Made by a program: the position numbers and the translations under genes. Of a DNA stretch of 5,999 nt, positions 1 to 5,999 are shown piece by piece (position 1 is the stretch's first letter; each line of letters opens with the position of its first letter). The notes under the pieces were generated by a model. The model was given only the letters and a program-made list of their open reading frames with translations. It had not been told where the DNA came from and searched no databases. The stretch comes from Sulfuricurvum sp. (GTDB lineage Bacteria; Campylobacterota; Campylobacteria; Campylobacterales; Sulfurimonadaceae), in contig DZBC01000133.1 of the NCBI GenBank assembly GCA_022729835.1, positions 1 to 5,999 of the forward strand. Direction: 5' to 3'.

Positions 1-894
1 GATGGGTAGAAACTTGTGGCTTAGGGTGTTTCCCGCGTCGTCTTTGGGCAGTTCGACATCGAGCGCATCGAAGCTGCCCACGTCGCTCCAGCCGATGTCA
101 GCACTGACCACCTTGATCTTGTCGCTGCGCTCCATCACCGCGTAATCAATGCTCTCTTCGGGGATAGCGCTCATGTCGTCAAGCATGACGCGCAACATTC
201 CATACCCCAGAGTACCTTCTCTGGCTTCGCCATTCACCTTGTCATTGTGCGCATTTTCGTATGCGGCCTTGCTTTGGGTGTAAATTTCGGGTGCGTAGGT
301 TTCGAGCTCTTGGAGAAAAACACCCGCTTTGAAACAGAACATCCCGCTGTTCCAGTAGAAATTCCCCGCATCGATGTAGCGCTGTGCGGTGGCGGCGTCG
401 GGCTTTTCCTTGAACGACGTGACGTTTTCACCATCAGCTTCGATGTAGCCAAAGCCAGTTTCGGGGTAGGCGGGTTTGATCCCAAAGGTCACCAGATAAC
501 CCGCTTGTGCCAGAGCTTTGGCGCGCTCTACCACTATGCTGTAGGCGGCTTCGTCTTTGATAAGGTGATCGGCGGGGGTGACCAGAACCACTTCATCGCT
601 TGGTATGTCAAAACACGCCAGAGCGATGGCCGGAGCCGTGTTGCGCCCTACGGGTTCGAGAATGTAGCGCTGTTTGTTATGACCGCCCAGTTCCGCGTTT
701 TGATCAACTGCCAGAAAATACTGGGCGTCATTGGAGACGATAAGGCTTCTTGTGGCGACTTTGGCGTTGCGCAGTTGGGTGAGCTGATAGAGTGAACGGC
801 CCTCGAAGAGCTTAACGAACTGTTTGGGCATCAGGGTGCGGCTGATCGGCCACAGCCGCGTGCCGCTGCCGCCGCAGAGAAGAATATGGGTCAT
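1..894 (-). CDS. manC: Mannose-1-phosphate guanylyltransferase, N-terminal 298 residues (partial at window edge)
   Basis: Makes GDP-mannose from mannose-1-phosphate and GTP in the cytoplasm, the entry step for the GDP-sugars made by gmd and fcl. Reading the minus strand from 894 gives an open frame with no stop to position 1. Visible motifs are the nucleotide-binding loop GGSGTRLWP (residues 8-16), MPKQF (22-26), EPVGRNTAPA (80-89), TPADH (106-110), the FKEKP sugar-phosphate motif (161-165), FYWNSGMF (179-186), SIDYAVME (248-255) and GWSDVGS (268-274). This is the complete GDP-mannose pyrophosphorylase core. Many homologues are about 450-480 residues with a C-terminal mannose-6-phosphate isomerase cupin; that part would lie off-window, so mono- or bifunctionality cannot be decided. 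The ATG at 892-894 overlaps the fcl stop as ATGA. An AAGGAG ribosome-binding site (903-908), 8 nt upstream and inside the last codons of fcl, fixes the start. Confidence 0.95.
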   Translation of the reverse strand, partial: MTHILLCGGSGTRLWPISRTLMPKQFVKLFEGRSLYQLTQLRNAKVATRSLIVSNDAQYFLAVDQNAELGGHNKQRYILEPVGRNTAPAIALACFDIPSDEVVLVTPADHLIKDEAAYSIVVERAKALAQAGYLVTFGIKPAYPETGFGYIEADGENVTSFKEKPDAATAQRYIDAGNFYWNSGMFCFKAGVFLQELETYAPEIYTQSKAAYENAHNDKVNGEAREGTLGYGMLRVMLDDMSAIPEESIDYAVMERSDKIKVVSADIGWSDVGSFDALDVELPKDDAGNTLSHKFLPI

Positions 895-1853
895 TGTAGT
901 TGCTCCTTGTACCATTGATATACCCGCTCGATCCCCTCTTCAAGCGCCACTTTGTGCTTCCAGCCCAGAGCATGGAGTTTGCTAACATCGGTGAGCTTTT
1001 TCAGGGTGCCGTCGGGTTTGTCGGCGTTGAAGACGAGGTTGCCTTCAAATCCGACGATGCTCTTGATGAGGAGGGCCAGGTCTTTGATGCTGATATCTTC
1101 GCCCGTTCCGATGTTGATGTGGGTGTTGCGGATCTCTTTGGTGGTTGAGAATGTGTCTTTGAAGTCTCTGTTCTCCATGAGAAACACACACGCATCAGCC
1201 ATATCTTCGCTGTAGAGAAACTCGCGCATGGGCTTGCCGCTGCCCCAGATCTCTACACTCTCATCGCCGCGCATTTTGGCTTCGTGCATTTTGCGCAGCA
1301 GGGCGGGCAGGACGTGGCTCTTTTCTAGGTCGAAGTTGTCTTCGGGGCCGTAGAGGTTGGTGGGCATGACGCTAATGAAGTTGGTGGCGTATTGGAGGTT
1401 GTAGCTCTCGCACATCTTGATCCCCGCGATCTTGGCGATGGCGTAGGGCTCGTTGGTGTACTCTAGCTCACTTGTGAGCAGATACTCCTCTTTCATGGGC
1501 TGAGGGCAGTTTTTGGGGTAGATGCAGGTAGAGCCCAAAAACATCAGTTTGGTGACGCCGTGCAGGTAGCTTTGGTGAATCACATTGTTTTGAATGGCGA
1601 GGTTCTCGTAGATAAAGTCGGCGCGGTAGGTGTTGTTGGCGACGATACCGCCCACCTTGGCCGCCGCCAAAAAGACGTACTCGGGTTTTTCAGCCTCAAA
1701 AAACGCCGCCACCGCGCCTTGATCGGCTAGATCGAGTTCGGCGTGGGTGCGGGTGAGAAGGTTGGTATAACCCTTACATGTAAGGTTTTTGACAATAGCG
1801 CTGCCCACCAGACCGCGATGGCCGGCGATGTAGATTTTGCTGGATTTAGTCAT
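891..1853 (-). CDS. fcl: GDP-L-fucose synthase (GDP-4-keto-6-deoxy-D-mannose 3,5-epimerase/4-reductase)
   Basis: Converts GDP-4-keto-6-deoxy-D-mannose to GDP-L-fucose with NADPH; it follows Gmd in the pathway. It is a short-chain dehydrogenase/reductase fold. Counting from the ATG at 1853 (320 residues, normal for the family), the NADP-binding GHRGLVGSA lies at residues 11-19, the catalytic Ser and Cys in GSTCIYPK at 107-114 (S108, C110), the YxxxK pair in YAIAK at 137-141, and the epimerase histidine H180 in EKSHVLPALL. An in-frame ATG at 1871 would add six residues (MKAAST). I prefer 1853 because homologues begin close to the Rossmann strand and because this start overlaps the toxin stop by only 8 nt (ATGACTAA). 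Neither start has a clear ribosome-binding site, so translation is probably coupled to the toxin gene. Symbols fcl and wcaG are both used. One TTACATGTAA palindrome lies near the 5' end. Confidence 0.95.
   Translation of the reverse strand: MTKSSKIYIAGHRGLVGSAIVKNLTCKGYTNLLTRTHAELDLADQGAVAAFFEAEKPEYVFLAAAKVGGIVANNTYRADFIYENLAIQNNVIHQSYLHGVTKLMFLGSTCIYPKNCPQPMKEEYLLTSELEYTNEPYAIAKIAGIKMCESYNLQYATNFISVMPTNLYGPEDNFDLEKSHVLPALLRKMHEAKMRGDESVEIWGSGKPMREFLYSEDMADACVFLMENRDFKDTFSTTKEIRNTHINIGTGEDISIKDLALLIKSIVGFEGNLVFNADKPDGTLKKLTDVSKLHALGWKHKVALEEGIERVYQWYKEQLQ
903..908 (-). promoter_or_regulatory. Ribosome-binding site of manC inside the end of fcl
   Basis: AAGGAG on the minus strand, 8 nt before the manC ATG at 894, encoded in the last Lys-Glu codons of fcl. 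Together with the ATGA overlap it points to coupled translation of fcl and manC. Confidence 0.8.
1772..1785. repeat. 14-bp palindrome CCTTACATGTAAGG inside fcl
   Basis: Perfect inverted repeat containing the TTACATGTAA core (1774-1783), in codons for L-T-C-K near the fcl N-terminus. Comparison with the remembered E. coli protein suggests no length change here, so the palindrome replaces rather than inserts codons. One of four related sites in the window. Confidence 0.6.
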
Positions 1854-2142
1854 TGTAGATGCTGCTTTCATCGAAGTTTATATATTTGTAAATGGCCAGA
1901 ATCGTAATACTCTGTTCGTTGATTTTATAGATCGTTTTATACCCAAAGGTGACCAATTCGCGGATGTCATCACGATTGGCTGTCGCGTTGACTTTACCCA
2001 TGTAGGGAAAGTCGATCAGAAGTTCCAGTTTGTTTTTGATTTTTTCTAAAAAGCGTACAGCGACCACCTTGCTGTCTTGCGCGATATATGCCTCTATGTC
2101 ATGTAACTGCGCTACGGCTTGTTTGGAATAGCGCAGGGTCAT
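1846..2142 (-). CDS. RelE/ParE-family toxin of a type II toxin-antitoxin pair
   Basis: A 98-residue protein that resembles the ParE/RelE superfamily. Its N-terminal helical hairpin starts as MTLRYSKQAVAQLHDIEAYIA, continues with a second helix rich in Lys/Glu (residues about 25-43), then LLIDFPYMGKV (41-51) and the beta-sheet segment REL...GYKTIYKI...ITILAIYKYI (61-89). The helix, P-x-x-G, R-x-L, Y-x-I-Y order is the family pattern. ParE members poison DNA gyrase and RelE members cleave mRNA at the ribosome; which applies here cannot be told. The C-terminus (residues 89-98) lacks the His/Arg pair common after the last strand. The ATG at 2140-2142 overlaps the antitoxin stop as ATGA, and only a weak, distant GAG-type site precedes it, so translation is likely coupled to the antitoxin. 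It overlaps fcl by 8 nt. The DNA is A/T-richer than its neighbours, in keeping with horizontal acquisition. Confidence 0.82.
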   Translation of the reverse strand: MTLRYSKQAVAQLHDIEAYIAQDSKVVAVRFLEKIKNKLELLIDFPYMGKVNATANRDDIRELVTFGYKTIYKINEQSITILAIYKYINFDESSIYND

Positions 2143-2351
2143 CGTTTGAGTAACTCTTTCCAGACGCTCTCATGATCCCGTACGTCACCTGCGCTTTCTT
2201 GAAGCAGGGCTGTTTGAATCATCTCTTTTTCGATTGTGTAGGCAGTATCATCAAGAATCTCGACTGTTTGCCCCTCTTTTGAAACACGGTTGAGCAGTGC
2301 AAGGATTTTTTCGATGACGCTGTGTTCTGCTCTGACGTGCAAAGTTTCCAC
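2139..2351 (-). CDS. Putative antitoxin paired with the ParE/RelE-like toxin
   Basis: A 70-residue, charged small protein directly upstream of the toxin and overlapping it by ATGA, the classical antitoxin-first layout. The start is GTG (2349-2351). An AAGGGG ribosome-binding site (2357-2362) lies 5 nt upstream and directly follows the gmd stop; the ATG at 2351-2353 is in another frame. The N-terminal half (METLHVRAEHSVIEKILALL and on to about residue 35) looks like a beta strand, then a helix, then a strand (TVEILDD). The C-terminus ends in DHESVWKELLKR, a tail of the kind that many antitoxins wrap around their toxin. I do not recognise a canonical ribbon-helix-helix, AbrB or Xre/HTH DNA-binding domain, so the family is uncertain and the role is inferred mainly from position and size. 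By analogy it would neutralise the toxin and may repress the pair. Confidence 0.72.
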   Translation of the reverse strand: METLHVRAEHSVIEKILALLNRVSKEGQTVEILDDTAYTIEKEMIQTALLQESAGDVRDHESVWKELLKR

Positions 2352-2356
2352 ATCTT

Positions 2357-2362
2357 CCCCTT
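2357..2362 (-). promoter_or_regulatory. Ribosome-binding site that decides the GTG start of the antitoxin
   Basis: AAGGGG on the minus strand, 5 nt before GTG 2351 and directly after the gmd stop codon. Confidence 0.65.
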
Positions 2363-3481
2363 TTATTCGTAATAACTCATAACAGTATATCCACCCTCTT
2401 TGAGGTAGAGATCTTTGGTCATCAGCTTCAGATCGCCTTGCATCATATCATCGACCAGGCTTTGAAGGTCGAATTCGCGTTTCCAGCCCAGCTTCTGCTC
2501 CGCTTTGGTGGGGTCGCCCAGTAGCAGATCGACTTCGGTAGGGCGGAAGTAGCGCGGATCGACCGCGACGACCTCTTGGCCGATGGGGAGCTGATAGTCG
2601 CTATGGCTACATGTAAGCACATAACCCTTCTCATCAACGCCTTCACCCCTAAACTCCAGCTCGATGCCGCAGTATCGAAACGCCATGCGGACAAAGTCGC
2701 GCACCATCGTCGTCTGCCCTGTGGCAATCACCCAGTCTTCGGCTTGCTCTGCTTGCAGGATCATCCACATCATCTTCACGTAGTCTTTGGCGTGGCCCCA
2801 GTCGCGTTTGGCGTCGAGGTTGCCAAGGTAGAGTTTATCTTGCAGACCCAGTGCGATTTTACTAGTGGCACGGGTGATCTTGCGGGTGACGAAGGTTTCG
2901 CCGCGCACGGGGCTCTCGTGGTTGAAAAGAATGCCATTACAGGCAAACATTCCATAGGCTTCACGATAGTTGACGGTGATCCAGTAGGCGTACATCTTCG
3001 CTACGGCGTAAGGAGAGCGGGGATAAAACGGTGTCTTTTCACTCTGTGGAATCTCTTGTACTTTGCCGTAGAGTTCAGAGGTGGAAGCCTGATAGATTTT
3101 GGTCTTTTTCTCTAGACCCAGCAGACGTACCGCTTCTAGGATGCGCAGTGTTCCCGTGCCGTCGGCATTGGCGACATATTCGGGGGTTTCGAAGCTGACA
3201 TGGACATGGCTCATGGCCGCGAGGTTGTAGATCTCATCGGGCTGCGTCTCTTGGATGATGCGCGTAAGATTCATGGAGTCGGTCATATCGCCGTAGTGCA
3301 GAACCAGATTGCGGTTCTCAACGTGGGGGTCTTGGTAGAGATGATCGATACGGTCGGTGTTAAAGAGCGAACTGCGGCGTTTGATACCGTGGACGATATA
3401 GCCTTTTTTGAGCAGAAACTCGGCGAGGTAGCTTCCGTCTTGTCCGGTGATGCCGGTGATGAGGGCGACTTTTTGATTCAA
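2363..3481 (-). CDS. gmd: GDP-mannose 4,6-dehydratase
   Basis: Converts GDP-D-mannose to GDP-4-keto-6-deoxy-D-mannose, the substrate of Fcl, using tightly bound NADP. The 372 residues match the usual family length. It is an extended SDR fold: GITGQDGSYLAEFLL at residues 10-24 is the dinucleotide-binding loop, RRSS (35-38) lies in the cofactor/dimer loop, HYGDMTD is at 62-68, and NLAAMSHVHVSFE at 86-98. The catalytic STSELYG is at 133-139 (T134, E136) with SPYAVAK at 156-162 (Y158, K162). NHESPRG-like NHESPVRG (187-194), RDWGHAKDYV (226-235) and VDPRYFRPTEVDLLLGDP (307-324) are further signatures. The start is TTG (3479-3481), supported by AAGGAG at 3488-3493 with a 6-nt spacer; no nearby ATG in frame fits better. 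It lies 30 bp after the WecA-like gene and 11 bp before the antitoxin, so it is co-transcribed. A near-match palindrome falls in the variable loop at about residues 288-293. Confidence 0.97.
   Translation of the reverse strand: MNQKVALITGITGQDGSYLAEFLLKKGYIVHGIKRRSSLFNTDRIDHLYQDPHVENRNLVLHYGDMTDSMNLTRIIQETQPDEIYNLAAMSHVHVSFETPEYVANADGTGTLRILEAVRLLGLEKKTKIYQASTSELYGKVQEIPQSEKTPFYPRSPYAVAKMYAYWITVNYREAYGMFACNGILFNHESPVRGETFVTRKITRATSKIALGLQDKLYLGNLDAKRDWGHAKDYVKMMWMILQAEQAEDWVIATGQTTMVRDFVRMAFRYCGIELEFRGEGVDEKGYVLTCSHSDYQLPIGQEVVAVDPRYFRPTEVDLLLGDPTKAEQKLGWKREFDLQSLVDDMMQGDLKLMTKDLYLKEGGYTVMSYYE
2384..2389 (-). promoter_or_regulatory. Possible internal -10 box for the toxin-antitoxin pair, inside gmd
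   Basis: TATACT on the minus strand in the last codons of gmd, 32 nt before the antitoxin GTG, the same distance class as the other -10 boxes of the window. A small inverted repeat CCTC-TTT-GAGG (2395-2405) sits directly upstream and could serve as an operator. No -35 box is seen, and the bases also encode conserved-length Gmd sequence, so this is tentative. Confidence 0.25.
2607..2616. repeat. Near-match CTACATGTAA inside gmd
   Basis: Nine of ten bases match TTACATGTAA, with the 8-bp palindrome TACATGTA intact (2608-2615). It is read in gmd as L-T-C-S, the same frame as the fcl copy, and lies in the variable loop before the VDPRYFRP motif. Confidence 0.45.
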
Positions 3482-3487
3482 ATAAAA

Positions 3488-3493
3488 CTCCTT
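3488..3493 (-). promoter_or_regulatory. Ribosome-binding site that decides the TTG start of gmd
   Basis: A perfect AAGGAG on the minus strand, 6 nt before TTG 3481. The next residues (NQKVALITG) are exactly those expected at the start of Gmd, so the TTG is convincing. Confidence 0.85.
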
Positions 3494-3511
3494 ATAAAAT
3501 GTGAAAATAGA

Positions 3512-4579
3512 TCATAGCACTTGCGGTACTTCTGGAGGATGTGAAGCTGGAACAGAAGTGTGCGGATGCTTCGCGGTTTTTTTCTTTTTTCTGCGGCGCA
3601 TGCGCGGATCGAAGAGGTTGAAGAAGATCATGAAGAGGATGACAAACAAGACCACATTCCATGTATCGTCCTGACCAATACTACGGTAGCCAATCACAGA
3701 AAAGACGATCTGCATCAAAATCAACATCGTCGAGGTAAAGCGCACATCGCGTTTTTGATTGAGCAGTATGTGGTGGAGATGATTTTTATCAGCCTTAAAC
3801 ATCGACTGCTTGCGCTGATAGCGGCGGCGCATGACATTCATGGTATCAAGAATGGGGATGGCGGCGATAAAGAGAATAACGGTCGGATTCATATAATCCA
3901 GCGCTTTGATGCTGAGCAGCGCAATGACAAATCCCAAGGTGATAGAGCCTGAATCACCCATGAAAACCCGCGCTGGGTTCCAGTTGAGGAGCATAAAGGA
4001 GGCAAGTGCCGCAACGAAACTTCCGGCAATGGTGATGATGAAGGGGTCGTTAAAAGTGATGCCAACGATCAGTAGGGTTGAAAGAATCACGAGCGAGACG
4101 CCCCCTGCTAGCCCGTCGATGCCGTCAATCAGATTGAGCGCATTGGTGAAGCCGACAACAGCGAAGTAGGTGAAGGGCAAGACCAACAACGAGGGCATCA
4201 TTACATGTAAGCCCAGGAAGTCTCCCAGCCAAGTGATGGCGAGATTGTCGTAATAGAGCATAATGACCGCAAAGAGCAGCACGACAAATTTCATGCGCGG
4301 ACGACAATTTTTGATGTCATCTAAAATGCCTGCACCCAAAACAAGGACGATAGCGGCAAAGGTTAGTGCGTGGGCTTGCACCAGATCAAAGTTGGTATAA
4401 GCGGCAGTACAAAGGGCAGCCACAACAAAACCGATACCCGCCCCTTTGGGGATAGGCTTTTTGTGCGAGCTTCGATCATTGGGAATATCTACCAGATGCA
4501 GTTTGGGGGCAAAGCGGATCAATAAGAGGATAAAAGCAAACGACAAGACGGATGAAAATAGTAATTCAATAAATGGCAT
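3512..4579 (-). CDS. WecA/WbpL/TagO-type undecaprenyl-phosphate N-acetylhexosamine-1-phosphate transferase
   Basis: An integral inner-membrane enzyme of the MraY/WecA family that would transfer a sugar-1-phosphate from a UDP-sugar to undecaprenyl phosphate, the first membrane step of O-antigen or exopolysaccharide assembly. The 355 residues are mostly hydrophobic, with about ten or eleven membrane segments. Family signatures in order: VDIPNDRSSHKKPIPKGAG (residues 30-48), LDD (86-88, metal/substrate aspartates), NALNLIDGIDGLAGG (146-160), VFMGDSGS (205-212), PILDT (242-246) and the cytoplasmic KADKNHLHH (262-270). The tail from about residue 326 is polybasic (RMRRRKKKK) and then Pro/His-rich, probably cytosolic. 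The exact sugar cannot be read from sequence; WecA (GlcNAc) and WbpL (FucNAc/QuiNAc) are equally possible, so no symbol is given. The ATG at 4577-4579 has AGGA (4588-4591) 8 nt upstream. First gene of the leftward operon. One exact TTACATGTAA lies inside it (LHV codons, residues 124-126). Confidence 0.93.
   Translation of the reverse strand: MPFIELLFSSVLSFAFILLLIRFAPKLHLVDIPNDRSSHKKPIPKGAGIGFVVAALCTAAYTNFDLVQAHALTFAAIVLVLGAGILDDIKNCRPRMKFVVLLFAVIMLYYDNLAITWLGDFLGLHVMMPSLLVLPFTYFAVVGFTNALNLIDGIDGLAGGVSLVILSTLLIVGITFNDPFIITIAGSFVAALASFMLLNWNPARVFMGDSGSITLGFVIALLSIKALDYMNPTVILFIAAIPILDTMNVMRRRYQRKQSMFKADKNHLHHILLNQKRDVRFTSTMLILMQIVFSVIGYRSIGQDDTWNVVLFVILFMIFFNLFDPRMRRRKKKKTAKHPHTSVPASHPPEVPQVL
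4201..4210. repeat. TTACATGTAA palindrome inside the WecA-like gene
   Basis: Exact 10-bp palindrome, read in the gene as L-H-V in a membrane-proximal, non-motif stretch. It is a different codon frame from the fcl and gmd copies. Confidence 0.55.
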
Positions 4580-4587
4580 TTTGACAA

Positions 4588-4591
4588 TCCT
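4588..4591 (-). promoter_or_regulatory. Ribosome-binding site of the WecA-like gene
   Basis: AGGA on the minus strand, 8 nt before the ATG at 4579. It supports this start, which also places the first membrane segment directly at the N-terminus as in homologues. Confidence 0.6.
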
Positions 4592-4606
4592 AAATATGTT
4601 ATTCGA

Positions 4607-4612
4607 ATTATA
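4607..4612 (-). promoter_or_regulatory. Likely -10 box for the leftward polysaccharide operon
   Basis: A perfect TATAAT on the minus strand, 28 nt before the start codon of the WecA-like gene. A TTGACT lies upstream at 4626-4631, but the 13-bp spacer is too short for a standard sigma-70 pair. The box probably works without a proper -35, as is common in Campylobacterota, with the A/T-rich DNA upstream helping. Transcription would begin near 4600, giving a leader of about 20 nt. It is the only good candidate seen for the whole wecA-like to manC operon. Confidence 0.5.
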
Positions 4613-4650
4613 ACGATCAAGACTGAGTCAAACTTAAAAAAACGAGCTCA

Positions 4651-4669
4651 ATTACGATATTATTACGAT
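4651..4669. repeat. Direct repeat ATTACGAT x2, 11 bp apart, in the divergent intergenic region
   Basis: ATTACGAT occurs at 4651-4658 and again at 4662-4669, start to start 11 bp, about one helical turn, so both copies face the same side of the DNA. A related ATAACGAT lies at 4610-4617, overlapping the minus-strand -10 box. Tandem sites with this phasing are typical of OmpR/PhoB-type response regulators. The location, upstream of both divergent genes, suits an operator, but no regulator is encoded in the window. Confidence 0.35.
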
Positions 4670-4735
4670 GTTGCGAAAAACATACAAAAATCAACAACAG
4701 AAAAACACCTCCGCGTGTAACTCACCGCGTTGCGC

Positions 4736-4741
4736 TATAAT
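4736..4741 (+). promoter_or_regulatory. Likely -10 box of the DUF2892-like gene
   Basis: TATAAT preceded by GC (GCTATAAT), 25 nt before the ATG at 4767. The predicted transcription start near 4748 leaves room for only a short leader containing the ribosome-binding site. No TTGACA-like hexamer is found about 17 bp upstream (GCGTGT there). The same GCTATA(A/C)T context recurs in front of purM, which supports both. Confidence 0.55.
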
Positions 4742-4766
4742 ACGCTTAAAAAAGAAGGAATGTATC

Positions 4767-4967
4767 ATGGATGTCAACAAAATTCGAAAAGTGTGTCGCC
4801 CTATTCGTATCGTCATCGGGCTTGCCTTGATTGCTGCTGGTGTCATTACTGGAATCTACTGGTTCTTTTTGGGTGTCATTCCACTGATTGCCGGGTTGGT
4901 CAATTTCTGTCCGCTGTGCATCATCACCAAAAAGTGCGACCTCCCCGAGGACGCTTCAAAAGCGTAG
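4767..4967 (+). CDS. DUF2892-like small inner-membrane protein
   Basis: A 66-residue protein of the short DUF2892 (YgaP C-terminal-like) type. A basic N-terminus (KIRKVCRPIR, residues 5-14) is followed by two hydrophobic segments, about 14-31 and 32-47, joined by a tight turn, and then FCPLCIITKKC (47-57) and an acidic tail. The GLALIAAG and GVIPLIAGLVNFCPL elements are the family pattern. No enzymatic role is known to me for the stand-alone form. Four cysteines (10, 48, 51, 57) include a CPLC pair next to the membrane that could bind a metal or form a disulfide; this is inference. The frame is open upstream to 4668, but ATG 4767 is chosen because AAGGA (4755-4759) sits 7 nt before it, a -10 box lies just upstream, and homologues begin close to the basic segment. 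It is divergent from the polysaccharide operon and 62 bp before purM. Confidence 0.82.
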   Translation: MDVNKIRKVCRPIRIVIGLALIAAGVITGIYWFFLGVIPLIAGLVNFCPLCIITKKCDLPEDASKA

Positions 4968-4997
4968 GGCTTCACCCCCGCCTAACCCCATCTTCGC

Positions 4998-5003
4998 TAT
5001 ACT
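4998..5003 (+). promoter_or_regulatory. Candidate -10 box of purM
   Basis: TATACT in the context CGCTATACT, 27 nt before the purM ATG at 5030. The spacing matches that of the preceding gene's -10 box to its start codon. No -35 hexamer is visible about 17 bp upstream. No terminator is seen between the two genes, so some purM transcript may also read through from the DUF2892-like gene. Confidence 0.45.
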
Positions 5004-5029
5004 TCCGGCACTAATTGTCGGGAGTCTCC

Positions 5030-5999
<970 letters not shown>

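Noticed and set aside
247..795. Plus-strand open frame of 182 codons
   Set aside because: It lies opposite manC, whose conserved motifs run continuously through the whole stretch; the antisense product has no recognisable features.
2576..3115. Plus-strand open frame of 179 codons
   Set aside because: Antisense shadow of gmd, which carries its full set of catalytic motifs here.
3560..3952. Plus-strand open frame of 130 codons, rich in His, Asp and Glu
   Set aside because: Antisense to the WecA-like gene; its odd composition simply mirrors membrane-segment codons read backwards.
4626..4631. TTGACT as the -35 box of the leftward operon
   Set aside because: It is 13 bp from the TATAAT, too close for a standard sigma-70 promoter; it is kept only as a remark.
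4711..4730. CCGCGT repeated at 4711 and 4725
   Set aside because: Short, with 14-bp spacing that is not helically phased, and no third copy; likely chance.
4668..4766. N-terminal extension of the DUF2892-like protein (33 more residues)
   Set aside because: The stretch contains the -10 box and the ribosome-binding site of the 4767 start, and it encodes a polar sequence unlike the family.
4951..4965. Hairpin ACGCTT-CAA-AAGCGT at the end of the DUF2892-like gene as a terminator
   Set aside because: The stem is only 6 bp, overlaps the last codons, and is followed by GGGCTTC rather than a T-run.

Overview
The window looks like chromosomal DNA from a bacterium, most probably a member of the Campylobacterota (Sulfuricurvum/Sulfurimonas-like). 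This rests on the PurM sequence, which carries a CNFATP segment that I recall from that phylum, and on promoters that show a clear -10 box without a recognisable -35 box. The genus is inference. Base composition is roughly balanced by eye, with A/T-richer DNA in the toxin-antitoxin pair and in the divergent intergenic region.

Left and centre (1-4579, all on the minus strand, so read right to left): a tightly packed cell-surface polysaccharide operon. It begins with a WecA/WbpL-type polyprenyl-phosphate sugar-1-phosphate transferase (3512-4579). Then come gmd (2363-3481), a small antitoxin/toxin pair (2139-2351 and 1846-2142), fcl (891-1853) and manC (1-894, running off the left edge). ManC makes GDP-mannose, Gmd dehydrates it to GDP-4-keto-6-deoxy-mannose, and Fcl turns that into GDP-L-fucose. 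The WecA-like protein would prime the lipid carrier on which an O-antigen or exopolysaccharide is built. Most junctions overlap or nearly touch: wecA-like to gmd 30 bp, gmd to antitoxin 11 bp, antitoxin/toxin ATGA, toxin/fcl 8 bp, fcl/manC ATGA. This suggests one transcript with translational coupling.

Middle right (4580-4766): a 187-bp divergent intergenic region with a -10 box on each strand and an 11-bp-spaced direct repeat that could be an operator.

Right (4767-5999, plus strand): a 66-residue DUF2892-like inner-membrane protein, then purM (purine biosynthesis), which runs off the right edge only a few codons before its expected end.

Two observations stand out. First, the palindrome TTACATGTAA occurs three times exactly and once with a single mismatch, inside four different genes and in two reading frames, like a highly iterated palindrome or another genome-wide DNA signal. 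Second, a complete ParE/RelE-type toxin-antitoxin pair sits in the middle of the GDP-fucose operon and overlaps the start of fcl. No RNA gene, CRISPR array, insertion sequence or convincing rho-independent terminator was seen.
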